Shown: positions 35,694 to 43,886, counted from the stretch's first letter. The stretch is 64,000 nt of DNA from Companilactobacillus ginsenosidimutans (GCF_001050475.1 NZ_CP012034.1:1798001-1862000), one strand, 5' to 3'. A program made the numbers and translations. The notes: a model not told the origin generated them from the sequence alone.

Positions 35694-36113
35694 ATGGATG
35701 AACTTTTAGAATTCCTGTTTAACTATGCAATTGATCACGGTATTGGGTTTGTAATGATGAAGGATGCAAAACCTAACTGGCCATCTGTATCAGTTCCAGA
35801 CAGTGGTCTTATTTTTATTAATAGAAATATCGCTAATCAAAATGAATTGCCATTTCAAGTTGCACATGAAATTGGTCATATGATCTGTAATGAGGATTAT
35901 CCTCAATCTAATGTTTCCAATACCGTAAAGTTGAAATGTGAGAAGCAAGCTAACGAGTTTGCGATTGAATTATTATTGAAATATTGTCGATTCACCGACA
36001 ATGAAATTGAGAATCCACTAGAATTTATGAATGAATTTGACATTCCTGACAAGTTTCAAGCTTTAATCCGTAGTAAATTCAATTTGGACTCGTCCGAATC
36101 AATAGCTGAGTAA
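35694..36113 (+). CDS. ImmA/IrrE family metallo-endopeptidase
   Basis: 139 residues. The zinc-binding HEIGH motif lies in QVAHEIGHMICNEDYP, with the third ligand probably the Glu in KCEKQANEFAIELL, the family pattern. ImmA and IrrE proteases cleave XRE-type repressors encoded beside them to derepress mobile elements or stress genes. Here the target would be the upstream XRE protein. No strong ribosome site at normal distance; translation may depend on the upstream gene. Confidence 0.9.
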   Translation: MDELLEFLFNYAIDHGIGFVMMKDAKPNWPSVSVPDSGLIFINRNIANQNELPFQVAHEIGHMICNEDYPQSNVSNTVKLKCEKQANEFAIELLLKYCRFTDNEIENPLEFMNEFDIPDKFQALIRSKFNLDSSESIAE

Positions 36114-36115
36114 TC

Positions 36116-36151
36116 AAAAAGCCTTCCGAAATAAAATCGGAAGGCTTCTTT
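36116..36151. terminator. Bidirectional terminator
   Basis: AAGCCTTCCGA and TCGGAAGGCTT arms flanked by A and T runs, between immA (plus) and the DsbB-like gene (minus). Confidence 0.88.
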
Positions 36152-36154
36152 AAT

Positions 36155-36739
36155 TTACTGGAATAATAGATATTTAGTTGGATCACTTGGAAGTAAGAAA
36201 TGGAATCCTTCTTCAGCGATAATTGCGAATAGGTTGGCGATGATTAATATTGCGAATATCCAAATATTAATTGTGGCTATGACATTGTATTCGCTACCTG
36301 AAGGACACAGTTCTTTTGAAAAAATCATCATAAATGAACAAAATACGATGACTACTAAGAAACTGATTAGTGCCCAAGTGTATGTGTGTAGCCCTAAGAC
36401 GGCTGAACCATATCCAGGATCATTTGGTGCGATGTGTAATAGAATTTGTCTAGTAGAAGCTGTAGCCCCTATGAAGGCAGCTAAAACTGACAATCCATAG
36501 CCTCGCATAAATTTTTGTGGATTGATGGTGCCGTTTTTTGTTGAAAGTATGATGTATAGCGGACCAAAGCTGGCCAACATCATGAAATATCTTTGAATCA
36601 TGCAAAGAGGACATGGAAATTCGTGTAATGCGAATTGAAAGAAAAATCCTCCTGCCAATACAAAGTTATATGCAAATAAGAATAAGTTTGCTCCCCAAAA
36701 GCCTAATTTTGAGGTAACAGTACTTCTTTGTGCGTTCAT
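36155..36739 (-). CDS. DsbB/BdbC-family disulfide bond formation protein
   Basis: 194 residues, four to five membrane segments. The first extracytoplasmic loop has FPCPLCMIQRYFM with C43 and C46, the quinone-linked active pair. The second loop, PNDPGYGSAVLGLHTYTW, carries the family's GYG and GLH-YTW motif but no second Cys pair as in E. coli DsbB; other Cys are C134 and C145. It would pass electrons from disulfide formation to quinone. No DsbA-like partner is visible nearby. Downstream of the DUF5993 gene by 11 bases. Confidence 0.85.
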   Translation of the reverse strand: MNAQRSTVTSKLGFWGANLFLFAYNFVLAGGFFFQFALHEFPCPLCMIQRYFMMLASFGPLYIILSTKNGTINPQKFMRGYGLSVLAAFIGATASTRQILLHIAPNDPGYGSAVLGLHTYTWALISFLVVIVFCSFMMIFSKELCPSGSEYNVIATINIWIFAILIIANLFAIIAEEGFHFLLPSDPTKYLLFQ

Positions 36740-36750
36740 TGTTTCTCCCC

Positions 36751-36912
36751 CTATAGACTAATTGGTAAAGTGCTTGTTGCGTGCAATTTGAATAGGACTA
36801 AAACTAATACTGCAGTAACTACCCACATTGCAAAATCAGCTTTTGTCACTTTTCCCCGAATAATCATCCTTAAGAACATAAATGTGATGATTAGCATTAT
36901 GATAATGTCCAT
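36751..36912 (-). CDS. Small membrane protein, DUF5993-like
   Basis: 53 residues from ATG 36912 (MDIIIMLIITFMFLRMIIRG), with AAAGGAAG upstream; two membrane segments. It precedes the DsbB-like gene in the same operon. The size, layout and pairing match DUF5993 proteins, which I know as neighbours of DsbB-type genes. Role unknown, perhaps a partner subunit. Confidence 0.72.
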   Translation of the reverse strand: MDIIIMLIITFMFLRMIIRGKVTKADFAMWVVTAVLVLVLFKLHATSTLPISL

Positions 36913-37013
36913 GAAATCGCTTCCTTTCCCAAGAAAAAATTCTACCAGAGATGAATGCAAATGTGAACACATTCATTTATCGAAAATGGATTTTCAATCA
37001 GTCAAATATATTC

Positions 37014-37049
37014 AAAAAGCCCCTGATTTCAGTAATCAGAGGTTTTTTT
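37014..37049 (-). terminator. Terminator of the Asn-rich secreted protein gene
   Basis: CCCCTGATT and AATCAG-GG arms flanked by AAAAAG and a run of seven T; functional on the minus strand after 37079 and possibly on the plus strand. Confidence 0.78.
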
Positions 37050-37078
37050 AGAGGGGGGAAATAAATTTGAAATTTTTT

Positions 37079-37654
37079 TTAGCCGAGGGAAACACCAGTA
37101 TCAGCTTTTACCCATTCATCGGTTGAAACACGGTAGTAAGTACTGCCAGAGCTGTCTTGGGCACTCTTGTCAGTGTACCAAGCAGTGTCGCCAGCAAGGC
37201 CACGAGATGCCTTAGCACCAGTTGATAAATAAAGTGAGTATACGAATCCAGAAGGACCAGCAAGTGTGACCGTGTTTGATCCAGAAGATAGTTCTTGGAT
37301 ATTAGTTAAGCCGGAACTTTGACTGGAGCTGTTATTAGTTCCAACTGGGTTGGAGTTTCCGTTGTTGCTATTAATATTGTTGTTATTGTTTGATGGATTA
37401 TTATTATTGCTGTTGTTATTAGATGGAACGTTGTTATTTGAGTTATTTGTTGGATTTGAATTGTTATTAGATGGAACGTTGTTATTTGAATTATTGTTTG
37501 ATGGCTGACTGTTGTTAGTTTTGCCACCGTTATTACTACTACCTACGACAGCAGCCTGTGCAGTATAAGCTGAATTTGCGGCGATGGTTGCTGTTGGAAT
37601 CCATCCCAATAAAACGATTGATGATATTAATAAAGTTTTTCTTGTTTTCTTCAT
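37079..37654 (-). CDS. Secreted Asn-rich protein with one SLAP-like unit
   Basis: 191 residues from ATG 37654 (AAGGAGG upstream). Signal peptide about 1-29 (KTLLISSIVLLGWIP, ends near AQA). Residues about 30-115 are a low-complexity Asn/Ser/Pro repeat with NNNVPSNNNS units. The C-terminus DTAWYTDKSAQ and YYRVSTDEWVKAD is a single SLAP-like unit. A small surface protein; function unknown. It shares its leader with the gene at 37807-38232. Confidence 0.8.
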   Translation of the reverse strand: MKKTRKTLLISSIVLLGWIPTATIAANSAYTAQAAVVGSSNNGGKTNNSQPSNNNSNNNVPSNNNSNPTNNSNNNVPSNNNSNNNNPSNNNNNINSNNGNSNPVGTNNSSSQSSGLTNIQELSSGSNTVTLAGPSGFVYSLYLSTGAKASRGLAGDTAWYTDKSAQDSSGSTYYRVSTDEWVKADTGVSLG

Positions 37655-37674
37655 GTAGTGAATCCTCCTTGATT

Positions 37675-37689
37675 GCATATCTCTTATGC
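37675..37689 (-). promoter_or_regulatory. Leader hairpin shared by two secreted-protein genes (copy 1)
   Basis: Minus strand GCATAAGAGATATGC, then AATCAAGGAGGATT-CACTACATG. The same block, with one change in the hairpin loop and one near the start, precedes the gene at 37807-38232 (38253-38267). Confidence 0.6.
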
Positions 37690-37755
37690 TATGTAGCTAT
37701 ATTAACTGGCAAAAGTTAAATGGGACTTAAAAATATATTACAGGCGCTTTTCTCC

Positions 37756-37790
37756 AAAAAAATACCTCAGGATCGTACGATCCTGAGGTA
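37756..37790 (-). terminator. Terminator of the Ala/Pro/Lys-rich protein gene
   Basis: ACCTCAGGATCG pairs with its perfect complement and is followed on the minus strand by seven T. Confidence 0.9.
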
Positions 37791-37806
37791 GAATATTATT
37801 CAATTA

Positions 37807-38232
37807 TTATCTAGCTAAGCCAGTTTTTGGTGATGATTGGTTGTTGTTAGGTTGACCTTGGTTTTGTTGTGGAGCTGGAGCAGCTGCTTGCTGTTTTGCT
37901 GGAGTTTGTGTTGCGGCCTTAGCAGGTTGAGCGGGTGCCTTTGGTGCAGGTGTAGTTACTTTCTTGGCAGGAGCTGGAGTTACAGCCTTAGCAGGTGCCT
38001 TTGGTGCAGGTGTAGTCACTTTTTTAGCAGGAGCTTGTGTAGCGGCCTTAGCAGGTGCTTTTGGAGCAGTTGGAGTTACTTTCTTAGCTGGTTGTGATTG
38101 ACCAGGTGCTTTTTGGGCTGATGGTTGTTGAACTGCAGCGTTAGCATTTGATGTAACAGCAAGAGTTGCTGCTGGAGCCAATCCTAAAATTGCGACGGTT
38201 GAAATAAGTAATGCTTTTCTAGATTTTTTCAT
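37807..38232 (-). CDS. Secreted Ala/Pro/Lys-rich repeat protein
   Basis: 141 residues from ATG 38232. Signal peptide about 1-33 (KALLISTVAILGLAPAATLA, cleaved near NANA). The mature part is made of repeats of the type APAKKVTTPAPKAPAKA (at least three), then a Gln/Asn/Pro tail ending SSPKTGLAR. The repeats are basic and resemble histone-H1-like or polyproline wall-spanning tracts. No catalytic domain and no clear anchor motif. Function unknown; a wall-bound cationic peptide is possible. Confidence 0.8.
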   Translation of the reverse strand: MKKSRKALLISTVAILGLAPAATLAVTSNANAAVQQPSAQKAPGQSQPAKKVTPTAPKAPAKAATQAPAKKVTTPAPKAPAKAVTPAPAKKVTTPAPKAPAQPAKAATQTPAKQQAAAPAPQQNQGQPNNNQSSPKTGLAR

Positions 38233-38252
38233 GTAGTAAATCCTCCTTGATT

Positions 38253-38267
38253 GCATATCTCGTATGC
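38253..38267 (-). promoter_or_regulatory. Leader hairpin shared by two secreted-protein genes (copy 2)
   Basis: Minus strand GCATACGAGATATGC followed by AATCAAGGAGGATT-TACTACATG, as at 37675-37689. The conserved block spans the ribosome site. Confidence 0.6.
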
Positions 38268-38538
38268 TGGTGATTATATTAATCGAGGAATAATAAACAA
38301 AACTTAAAGATATGTTACGAATGTTAGAGTTATCGTTGACGTTAAGCGATTATGTTGCCCAAGCATCTCAAAATAAGGATAAGATAATCATAAATTGTAT
38401 AGTATTTAATATGAAATTTCCTTTATAAATGTGATTTTTCTGTGAAATCGTTTAGAAATTGGCAGAAGTATACTAAAATTAGATATATGAAGAAAAGTCT
38501 ATTCAACATTTAGTTTGAATTTTAAAGAGGAAAAAACT

Positions 38539-39369
38539 TTGGAACAAAAATTTATTACATCAAATGGCGAAGTAAATGTTAAAGTAACTGGCGATCTATC
38601 AAGCGACAAGGACGTTATTGTTCTTGTTCACGGGATCGATGCATCACTAGAATACTTTGACGTAATCACACCATATCTCGAAAAAAATTATTCGGTTGTT
38701 GCCGTTGATTTGTTGGGACATGGCGAATCTGCCCCTGCTAAAAACGAAAATTATCAAATGGATAGTGAAGCATGGGCTGTTTGGGAAGCACTCGGCAAGT
38801 TGAAAGTAGTAAAACCTGTCATCTTGTTCGGATACGGGATTGGTGGCTTGATCGTGGCATGTATGACAGAAATGCACGACATCGCAGTCAAAGGATTAGT
38901 TATGCTAAACACACCAGCCAACGAGAAATATGCACACGTCCACACAAACACATCTGTATTAGGTGGAATGGTATCCAGTTCCCAAGTAAAAGCCAAATTG
39001 TATTTTGCCAAAAAATTTGATCAATCAACATTGCCTAATCCCAAAGTCGTTCAAGAAGCTTCGAAAAAAGTCGAACGCAAAACTTCAAAACAATTACAAA
39101 AGATTGCTCCAGAATACTTAGAAACAAGTGCTTTGAACAAGCGCCTTCGCGCCATTCCAAAGCCAGCACTCATTTTGTATAGTGATGAAGACCAAATCCT
39201 AACAGAAGCCGGAGTTAAAGATGCCAAAGCATCATTAATGCGTGTGCCTGATGTTAAGATTCTCGATATCGAAGGTGCCGGCCATGCCGCAATGTTAGAG
39301 AAGCCAGAGGTAATAGTTGAACAAATCGTTTCGTTTAACGATGTTGTTACAGCTGCTAAGGGCGAATAA
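38539..39369 (+). CDS. Alpha/beta hydrolase fold protein lacking the nucleophile serine
   Basis: 276 residues from TTG 38539, with AGAGGAAAAAAC upstream. HGIDAS (31-36), DLLGHGES (57-64) and the acid and base regions YSDEDQIL and GAGHAAM are intact, but the nucleophile elbow reads GYGIGG (98-103) with Gly100 (codon GGG) in place of Ser, Asp or Cys. Catalysis by the usual mechanism should be lost, so it may bind a ligand or be decayed. The rest of the fold is well preserved, which argues against a pseudogene. Confidence 0.8.
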   Translation: MEQKFITSNGEVNVKVTGDLSSDKDVIVLVHGIDASLEYFDVITPYLEKNYSVVAVDLLGHGESAPAKNENYQMDSEAWAVWEALGKLKVVKPVILFGYGIGGLIVACMTEMHDIAVKGLVMLNTPANEKYAHVHTNTSVLGGMVSSSQVKAKLYFAKKFDQSTLPNPKVVQEASKKVERKTSKQLQKIAPEYLETSALNKRLRAIPKPALILYSDEDQILTEAGVKDAKASLMRVPDVKILDIEGAGHAAMLEKPEVIVEQIVSFNDVVTAAKGE

Positions 39370-39516
39370 TAGTTAAATTAGAATCTGTTGTCCTGATTAG
39401 GGATGATGGATTTTTTTGTTGTCCAAATATGAGTTAATTGGGAGAGTAAACATTTATTTGACACAACCCACATAAACATCAATAATTTAACTAACAACTA
39501 GATACAGAAAGCGGGT

Positions 39517-40080
39517 ATGGATATGGCATCACATCAAGCTTTACTGATTATTGATTACACTAACGACTTCGTGGCAGACAAGGGTGCTCTTACTTGTGGC
39601 GAACCTGGTCAAGCTATCGACAAGGGAATTGCCAAATTGGCCGACAATATGCGTAAGGATGGCGACTGGGTATGGTTCCCAACTGACGTGCATCGTCCAT
39701 TTGATCACTATCATCCTGAATCAAAGCTTTTCCCAGCTCACAATGTTCGTGATACTTGGGGACGTGAATTGTACGGTGAGACTGGTAAGTGGTTCGCTGA
39801 CAATGCCTCGAAGGATACTGTCAAAGAATTCGACAAGACACGTTATAGCGCTTTTGCAGGGACAGATTTAGACCTACGTTTGCGTGAGCGTGGGGTTGAT
39901 ACACTCCATTTAGTCGGTGTTTGCACCGATATTTGTGTGCTACATACTGCAATTGACGCCTATAATTTGGCGTACAACATTGTCATTCACAAATCCTGCG
40001 TTGCCACATTTAATCCCGCAGGACAAGATTGGGCATTAGACCATTTTGAAAAAGTTTTAGGTGCGAAAGTAGTTAAATAG
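39517..40080 (+). CDS. Isochorismatase-like cysteine hydrolase, probably nicotinamidase
   Basis: 187 residues. Catalytic triad D13 (IIDYTNDF), K107 (KTRYSAF) and C140 (VCTDICVLHT). TDVHRPFDHYHPE (56-68) holds the metal-binding Asp/His set that distinguishes nicotinamidases. These convert nicotinamide to nicotinate for NAD salvage. The first ATG is 39517; ATG 39523 (MASHQ) is spaced better from GCGGG and may be the real start. Monocistronic, with a strong terminator. Confidence 0.9.
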   Translation: MDMASHQALLIIDYTNDFVADKGALTCGEPGQAIDKGIAKLADNMRKDGDWVWFPTDVHRPFDHYHPESKLFPAHNVRDTWGRELYGETGKWFADNASKDTVKEFDKTRYSAFAGTDLDLRLRERGVDTLHLVGVCTDICVLHTAIDAYNLAYNIVIHKSCVATFNPAGQDWALDHFEKVLGAKVVK

Positions 40081-40097
40081 GTGTCAGTTAACAAAAT

Positions 40098-40136
40098 AAG
40101 CGATACGAATCTCACTTGAGATTCGCATCGCTTTTT
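40098..40136 (+). terminator. Intrinsic terminator
   Basis: AAGCGAT-CGAATCTCA and TGAGATTCG-ATCGCTT arms followed by T-run. Confidence 0.88.
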
Positions 40137-40276
40137 CTTTTTTAAGAAACTATTTTTACCGAATTAGATACGCATTTAATTAAAAATAAATTTGTATAAT
40201 TCTAATACTTTTCTTTTGTGTTTATCTACTTAGTGGTCATATAATCTCCATAACCAGAACATTTCTGGTGCTGAGA

Positions 40277-41059
40277 CTAAAATCGTTCGTGTGTGACCCG
40301 TGAGGGGTGTCGCTTATTCCGCGAATTGGATTTAAGAGTCTCTTGTTCAAGCTTAATAGTTTGAATTTCATTTTGGATTTCACTAAGTACTTCAATCTGC
40401 ATCTTTTCCATATCCAAAATGTGAGGCCATTGAACCTCGTTCATTTGATCAATTTTTTTATGTAATATTCTAATTTCCATTTCAGATTTAGTGTTGGTGC
40501 GATAATCATTTTCAGCGTCAAAACGGTCACGTTCTGCGGATCTGTTTTGACTCATCATGATAATTGGTGCTTGAATCGCAGCCACACAACTTAAAAATAG
40601 ATTTAGCAAAATGAAGGGGTAGGGATCGAAATTGACGCCGAATAAATGCACGACGTTAATCGTCATCCAGACAATCAAAATTATTACAAAAGTGATGATG
40701 AATCCCCAGCTACCGCCAAACTTGGCTACTGCGTCGGCTGTTTTTTGGCCCCGCGTCAATTGCCCATTGACCGTATCGTTCAAATTTCGAATGACGTAAG
40801 TATCTTTTGCTAATTCCTTCTGTAATTCAGCGTTCATTTTCTGGTCAGCTTCAAGGTCCTGATCGATGATAGATTGCATATCTTCTATTCGAATAGCCTG
40901 AAGATCTTTCAAGCAGATGAACGATGAATTTCGAGCAAAATCTGCTCGGGCAACAATTTTAGCTTTCAATCGAGAATTTAAGTCTCGAAGGAACAAACCT
41001 TCGGAGGCTGAAAAATGTTTTCCACAAATTACGCAAACTTTATTTTTTTCACTTGGCAT
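40277..41059 (-). CDS. DUF1003 membrane protein
   Basis: 260 residues from ATG 41059, preceded by TAGGAGCG. N-terminal VCVICGKHFSASEG suggests a small metal-binding knuckle. Two membrane segments (FIITFVIILIVWMTINVVHLF and PFILLNLFLSCVAAIQAPIIMM) and the charged SQNRSAERDRFDAENDYR are hallmarks of DUF1003. The C-terminal part is a coiled coil (EIRILHKKIDQM, EVLSEIQNEIQTIKLEQE). Function unknown. Sometimes called a cyclic-nucleotide-binding-like protein, without proof. Confidence 0.87.
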   Translation of the reverse strand: MPSEKNKVCVICGKHFSASEGLFLRDLNSRLKAKIVARADFARNSSFICLKDLQAIRIEDMQSIIDQDLEADQKMNAELQKELAKDTYVIRNLNDTVNGQLTRGQKTADAVAKFGGSWGFIITFVIILIVWMTINVVHLFGVNFDPYPFILLNLFLSCVAAIQAPIIMMSQNRSAERDRFDAENDYRTNTKSEMEIRILHKKIDQMNEVQWPHILDMEKMQIEVLSEIQNEIQTIKLEQETLKSNSRNKRHPSRVTHERF

Positions 41060-41204
41060 AACGCTCGCTCCTATAGGCATTTGATTTCATTATAAGACAT
41101 TTAATGAAAGATAGGCAACGTTTACAGAAAGCTTAATTGGTATACATTCGTCAAGACGGTGCTATAATTCACAACAATTTATATATTAAAAGGAGATAGA
41201 GTCC

Positions 41205-42401
41205 ATGGATAGTGCATTTATGATTTTGTCAGTTCTATTGGTATGGGTAATGACTCCCGGTATCGCCATATACTACGGCGGATTTATACCGGCTAAAGAT
41301 AGAACAAAAATGTTGTTAGAAATATTTTTAATGTTTGGAGTTGTCGGACTTCTTTGGTTCACAATTGGATATCCATTATCATTCTTGGGTAATAATTTCG
41401 GAATTATTGGTGACATCAAGCATATTTTCTTAGGGGGATACAGCTTAACTGCCTTATATCCTAATACAAAGATTTCAAATTCAATCTTTATTTTGTTCCA
41501 AATGATGTTCGCAATTTTAACACCAGGCCTATTCTTAGGTTCAATTGCATCAAAGAAATCTACAAAATATATTGTAGCTTTCGTCGCCATCTGGTCACTA
41601 TTGGTCTATTACCCAATGGTTCACATGGTTTGGTCTAGCACGGGATTTCTCGCAAAATTAGGAGTACTTGATTTTGCTGGTGGCACGGTTATTCATATTG
41701 ATGCTGGTGTTACAGCATTGATTCTTTCAACATTCGCCGTTTCAAAGCACAAGGAAACAGACGATGGAACACATGGAAATGCATTCTGGGTTCTATTAGG
41801 TACAGTTCTTCTCTGGATAGGTTGGTATGGATTCAACGCTGGTTCTGCCTTAGCATTAAGTGCTCAAGGTATCCAAGCATTCTTCACAACAACCATGGCT
41901 CCGGTTGCAGCAATGATTACATATGCATTGCTAGAGGATCACTTTAAGAAACAAATTTCTATGAACGGAATTTGTACAGGTGTTATCTGCGGATTAGTTG
42001 GTATTACACCAGCCACAGGTTTTGTAACGCTCCCAGCATCATTAATCATTGGATTAATTTCAGCTGCAGGTAGTTACTTATTCATCAACGTTTTGAAGCA
42101 AAAATGGCACGTTCACGATTACCTTGATATCTTCGGATCACACGGTGTCAGTGGTATCATCGGATCTCTTGCCACAGGATTATTTGCTACAAAATCAATC
42201 AATCCGGCTGTTGTAAACAATGGTTTACTCGAAGGTGGCGGATTCAAACAGTTTGGTCTCCAAGCTTTCGCGGTTGTTTTTGCTTTCGCATTTATCTTTG
42301 TTATGAACTTTATTATTGTTAAAGTTTTGAAGAAAGTGTTTAAGGAAAGTTCTAGTCGTAGTCATATTCATCATGATGTTTTGGGTCATGTACATGCCTA
42401 A
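41205..42401 (+). CDS. amt: Ammonium transporter
   Basis: 398 residues, about 11 membrane segments. Family motifs: TPGIAIYYGG in TM1, DFAGGTVIHIDAGV with the first pore-region His, WIGWYGFNAGSAL, and FGSHGVSGIIG with the second His near the C-terminus. Conducts ammonium into the cell. No glnK gene beside it, unlike the usual arrangement. AAAGGAGATAG precedes the ATG. Family C element 2 and a terminator follow. Confidence 0.93.
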   Translation: MDSAFMILSVLLVWVMTPGIAIYYGGFIPAKDRTKMLLEIFLMFGVVGLLWFTIGYPLSFLGNNFGIIGDIKHIFLGGYSLTALYPNTKISNSIFILFQMMFAILTPGLFLGSIASKKSTKYIVAFVAIWSLLVYYPMVHMVWSSTGFLAKLGVLDFAGGTVIHIDAGVTALILSTFAVSKHKETDDGTHGNAFWVLLGTVLLWIGWYGFNAGSALALSAQGIQAFFTTTMAPVAAMITYALLEDHFKKQISMNGICTGVICGLVGITPATGFVTLPASLIIGLISAAGSYLFINVLKQKWHVHDYLDIFGSHGVSGIIGSLATGLFATKSINPAVVNNGLLEGGGFKQFGLQAFAVVFAFAFIFVMNFIIVKVLKKVFKESSSRSHIHHDVLGHVHA

Positions 42402-42417
42402 GAATGTTTTGATGTTA

Positions 42418-42595
42418 TGTTCACTGCCGCCCTCCGGTCAGGTTCTTGGGTGCCGTGGTCGCTGTGAACACGATTTCAAGCTTTTCCAAGTTCGGGAAAA
42501 TCTTGAAACTCGGTTTTGTCCTAACCTTGGCCGATGCCAAGCTAAGGACAACGCCACGGCTCGGGCACCCAAGAACCTGACCTGCGGGCTAGGAA
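42418..42595 (+). ncRNA. Structured 3'-UTR element, family C copy 2
   Basis: Same plan as copy 1. Main stem 42436-42454 with 42564-42582 (GGTCAGGTTCTTGGGTGCC and exact complement) differs from copy 1 by paired changes. Hairpins TTTCAAG-TTTTCC/GGAAAA-CTTGAAA and CTTGGC-CGAT-GCCAAG also changed in pairs, keeping the CGAT loop. TGTTCAC (42418-42424) and GTGAACA (42464-42470) are both conserved. Starts 16 bases after the amt stop. Confidence 0.78.
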
Positions 42596-42718
42596 TTGTA
42601 TATGACTTTTTGTTTGGGTGTGGGTTGGTTGTTCACTGATTTTCTTGCTTATACTGCAACAGTGACAGGAAACTTCGTGTATTCACTCCTATACCTGAAT
42701 AGGTCCATTAAAAAAAAT

Positions 42719-42755
42719 AAATGAGATGATTTGATTGTTGATCATCCCATTTTTT
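42719..42755 (+). terminator. Terminator after element C2
   Basis: AATG-GATGAT and ATCATC-CATT arms around a loop, then six T; closes the amt transcript. The 120 bases between C2 and this hairpin show nothing else convincing. Confidence 0.75.
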
Positions 42756-42863
42756 GGTGCTCGGTCCTGCGGACCATCGTGGGTTAAAAGCAAAGCTATT
42801 AATTAATTAGGTATTTCTTTATACTTGGTTTATTAAACAAATCGTAATTTGAAGGGGTTCAAG

Positions 42864-43766
42864 ATGAAAAAAATTGGTGTTATTGGTTTGGGTAATATTG
42901 CTCAAAAGGCATATTTACCTGTTATGGCGTCTTTACAGGATCAATTTGAATGGCATTTGACTACTCGAAATGTTGATAAGGGGAATAAGCTGGTTCGTCA
43001 GTATGGATTTACTCAACATCATCAAACTCTTGATGAATTGATTGCTGTGCATCCTTTGGCTGTTTTTGTGCATACTCCGACTAGTACTCATGCGCAAATT
43101 ATTGAGCGTCTTTTGAATGAGAATATAAATGTATTTGTCGACAAACCTGTTTCTGATAATTTCGATGATGTTGTTCAATTGTATGATCTGGCTAAAGCTA
43201 AGGGACTTCTGTTGACTTGCGGATTCAATCGTCGTTTTGCTCCTTTTTATGATGAACTTCATGGACTAGTTGATAAGAGAATTATTAACGTTACCAAGAC
43301 TCGTGAGAAGGTTTTGCAGACTCCTAAGGATGCTATTTTTGACCTGGCCATTCATTCTGTTGATACTGCCTTATATTTGTTAGGTAATCAGACAATTGAA
43401 GATGTTAACTCACGTGTTATTACTGATGCTGATGGGAATTTAGCTCAACATTATTTAACTCTAGATACTAAAATGACGCGTGTTAATGTCACTACTAATA
43501 TGGAAAGTGGGGTTAACTTAGAACAAGCACTAGTTCAGACGGATTCGGTGTGTGAAAGTGTGACTAATTTAACTACCCTTGATAAAATTCAAAGTAACTC
43601 TAGACAACAATTTCAACGTCCTGATTGGGAGAGTACTTTGTATTCTCGAGGTTTTGAACCTATGATCAAAGTATTTTTAGACGCAGTGATTACTAATGGT
43701 GCTAATCCTGTTTCACCCGAATCGTCAATTTTAACGCATAAAATTTGTACTGATTCATGTAAATAA
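42864..43766 (+). CDS. Gfo/Idh/MocA family oxidoreductase
   Basis: 300 residues. N-terminal Rossmann fold IGVIGLGNIAQKAYLP (4-19), HTPTSTH and the DKPVSDN motif (E/D-K-P) near 93-99, then the C-terminal substrate-binding fold with DLAIHSVDTALYL. NAD(P)-dependent sugar or inositol dehydrogenase-type enzymes; substrate unknown. ATG 42864 has GAAGGGG upstream. The end (SILTHKICTDSCK) is slightly shorter than usual but not clearly truncated. Confidence 0.88.
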   Translation: MKKIGVIGLGNIAQKAYLPVMASLQDQFEWHLTTRNVDKGNKLVRQYGFTQHHQTLDELIAVHPLAVFVHTPTSTHAQIIERLLNENINVFVDKPVSDNFDDVVQLYDLAKAKGLLLTCGFNRRFAPFYDELHGLVDKRIINVTKTREKVLQTPKDAIFDLAIHSVDTALYLLGNQTIEDVNSRVITDADGNLAQHYLTLDTKMTRVNVTTNMESGVNLEQALVQTDSVCESVTNLTTLDKIQSNSRQQFQRPDWESTLYSRGFEPMIKVFLDAVITNGANPVSPESSILTHKICTDSCK

Positions 43767-43814
43767 AAATGGTGTCAAATTAGTTTTTATAGACTAGCTT
43801 GACACCATTTTTTC
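43767..43814 (+). terminator. Intrinsic terminator of the oxidoreductase gene
   Basis: AATGGTGTCAA-TAGT and ACTA-TTGACACCATT arms followed by six T. Confidence 0.85.
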
Positions 43815-43844
43815 GTTGAATCTAAATTTTTTCGGAAACAAAAA

Positions 43845-43868
43845 AACCATTCCGCAAGGAATGGTTTC
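43845..43868 (-). terminator. Terminator of the NDH-2 gene
   Basis: AAACCATTCC and GGAATGGTTT arms with a four-base loop; on the minus strand seven T follow. Confidence 0.85.
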
Positions 43869-43886
43869 ATCAATAGTAATCTAATT

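Noticed and set aside
33565..36113. XRE/ImmA locus as a prophage or ICE remnant
   Set aside because: No integrase, structural or transfer genes and no att-like repeats are visible around it.
37837..38097. Cys/Trp/Ser-rich plus-strand frame
   Set aside because: Antisense shadow of the APAKK repeats in the minus-strand gene.
42373..42639. 88-codon open frame over element C2
   Set aside because: It overlaps the amt end and the structured element; the other family C copy has no matching frame.
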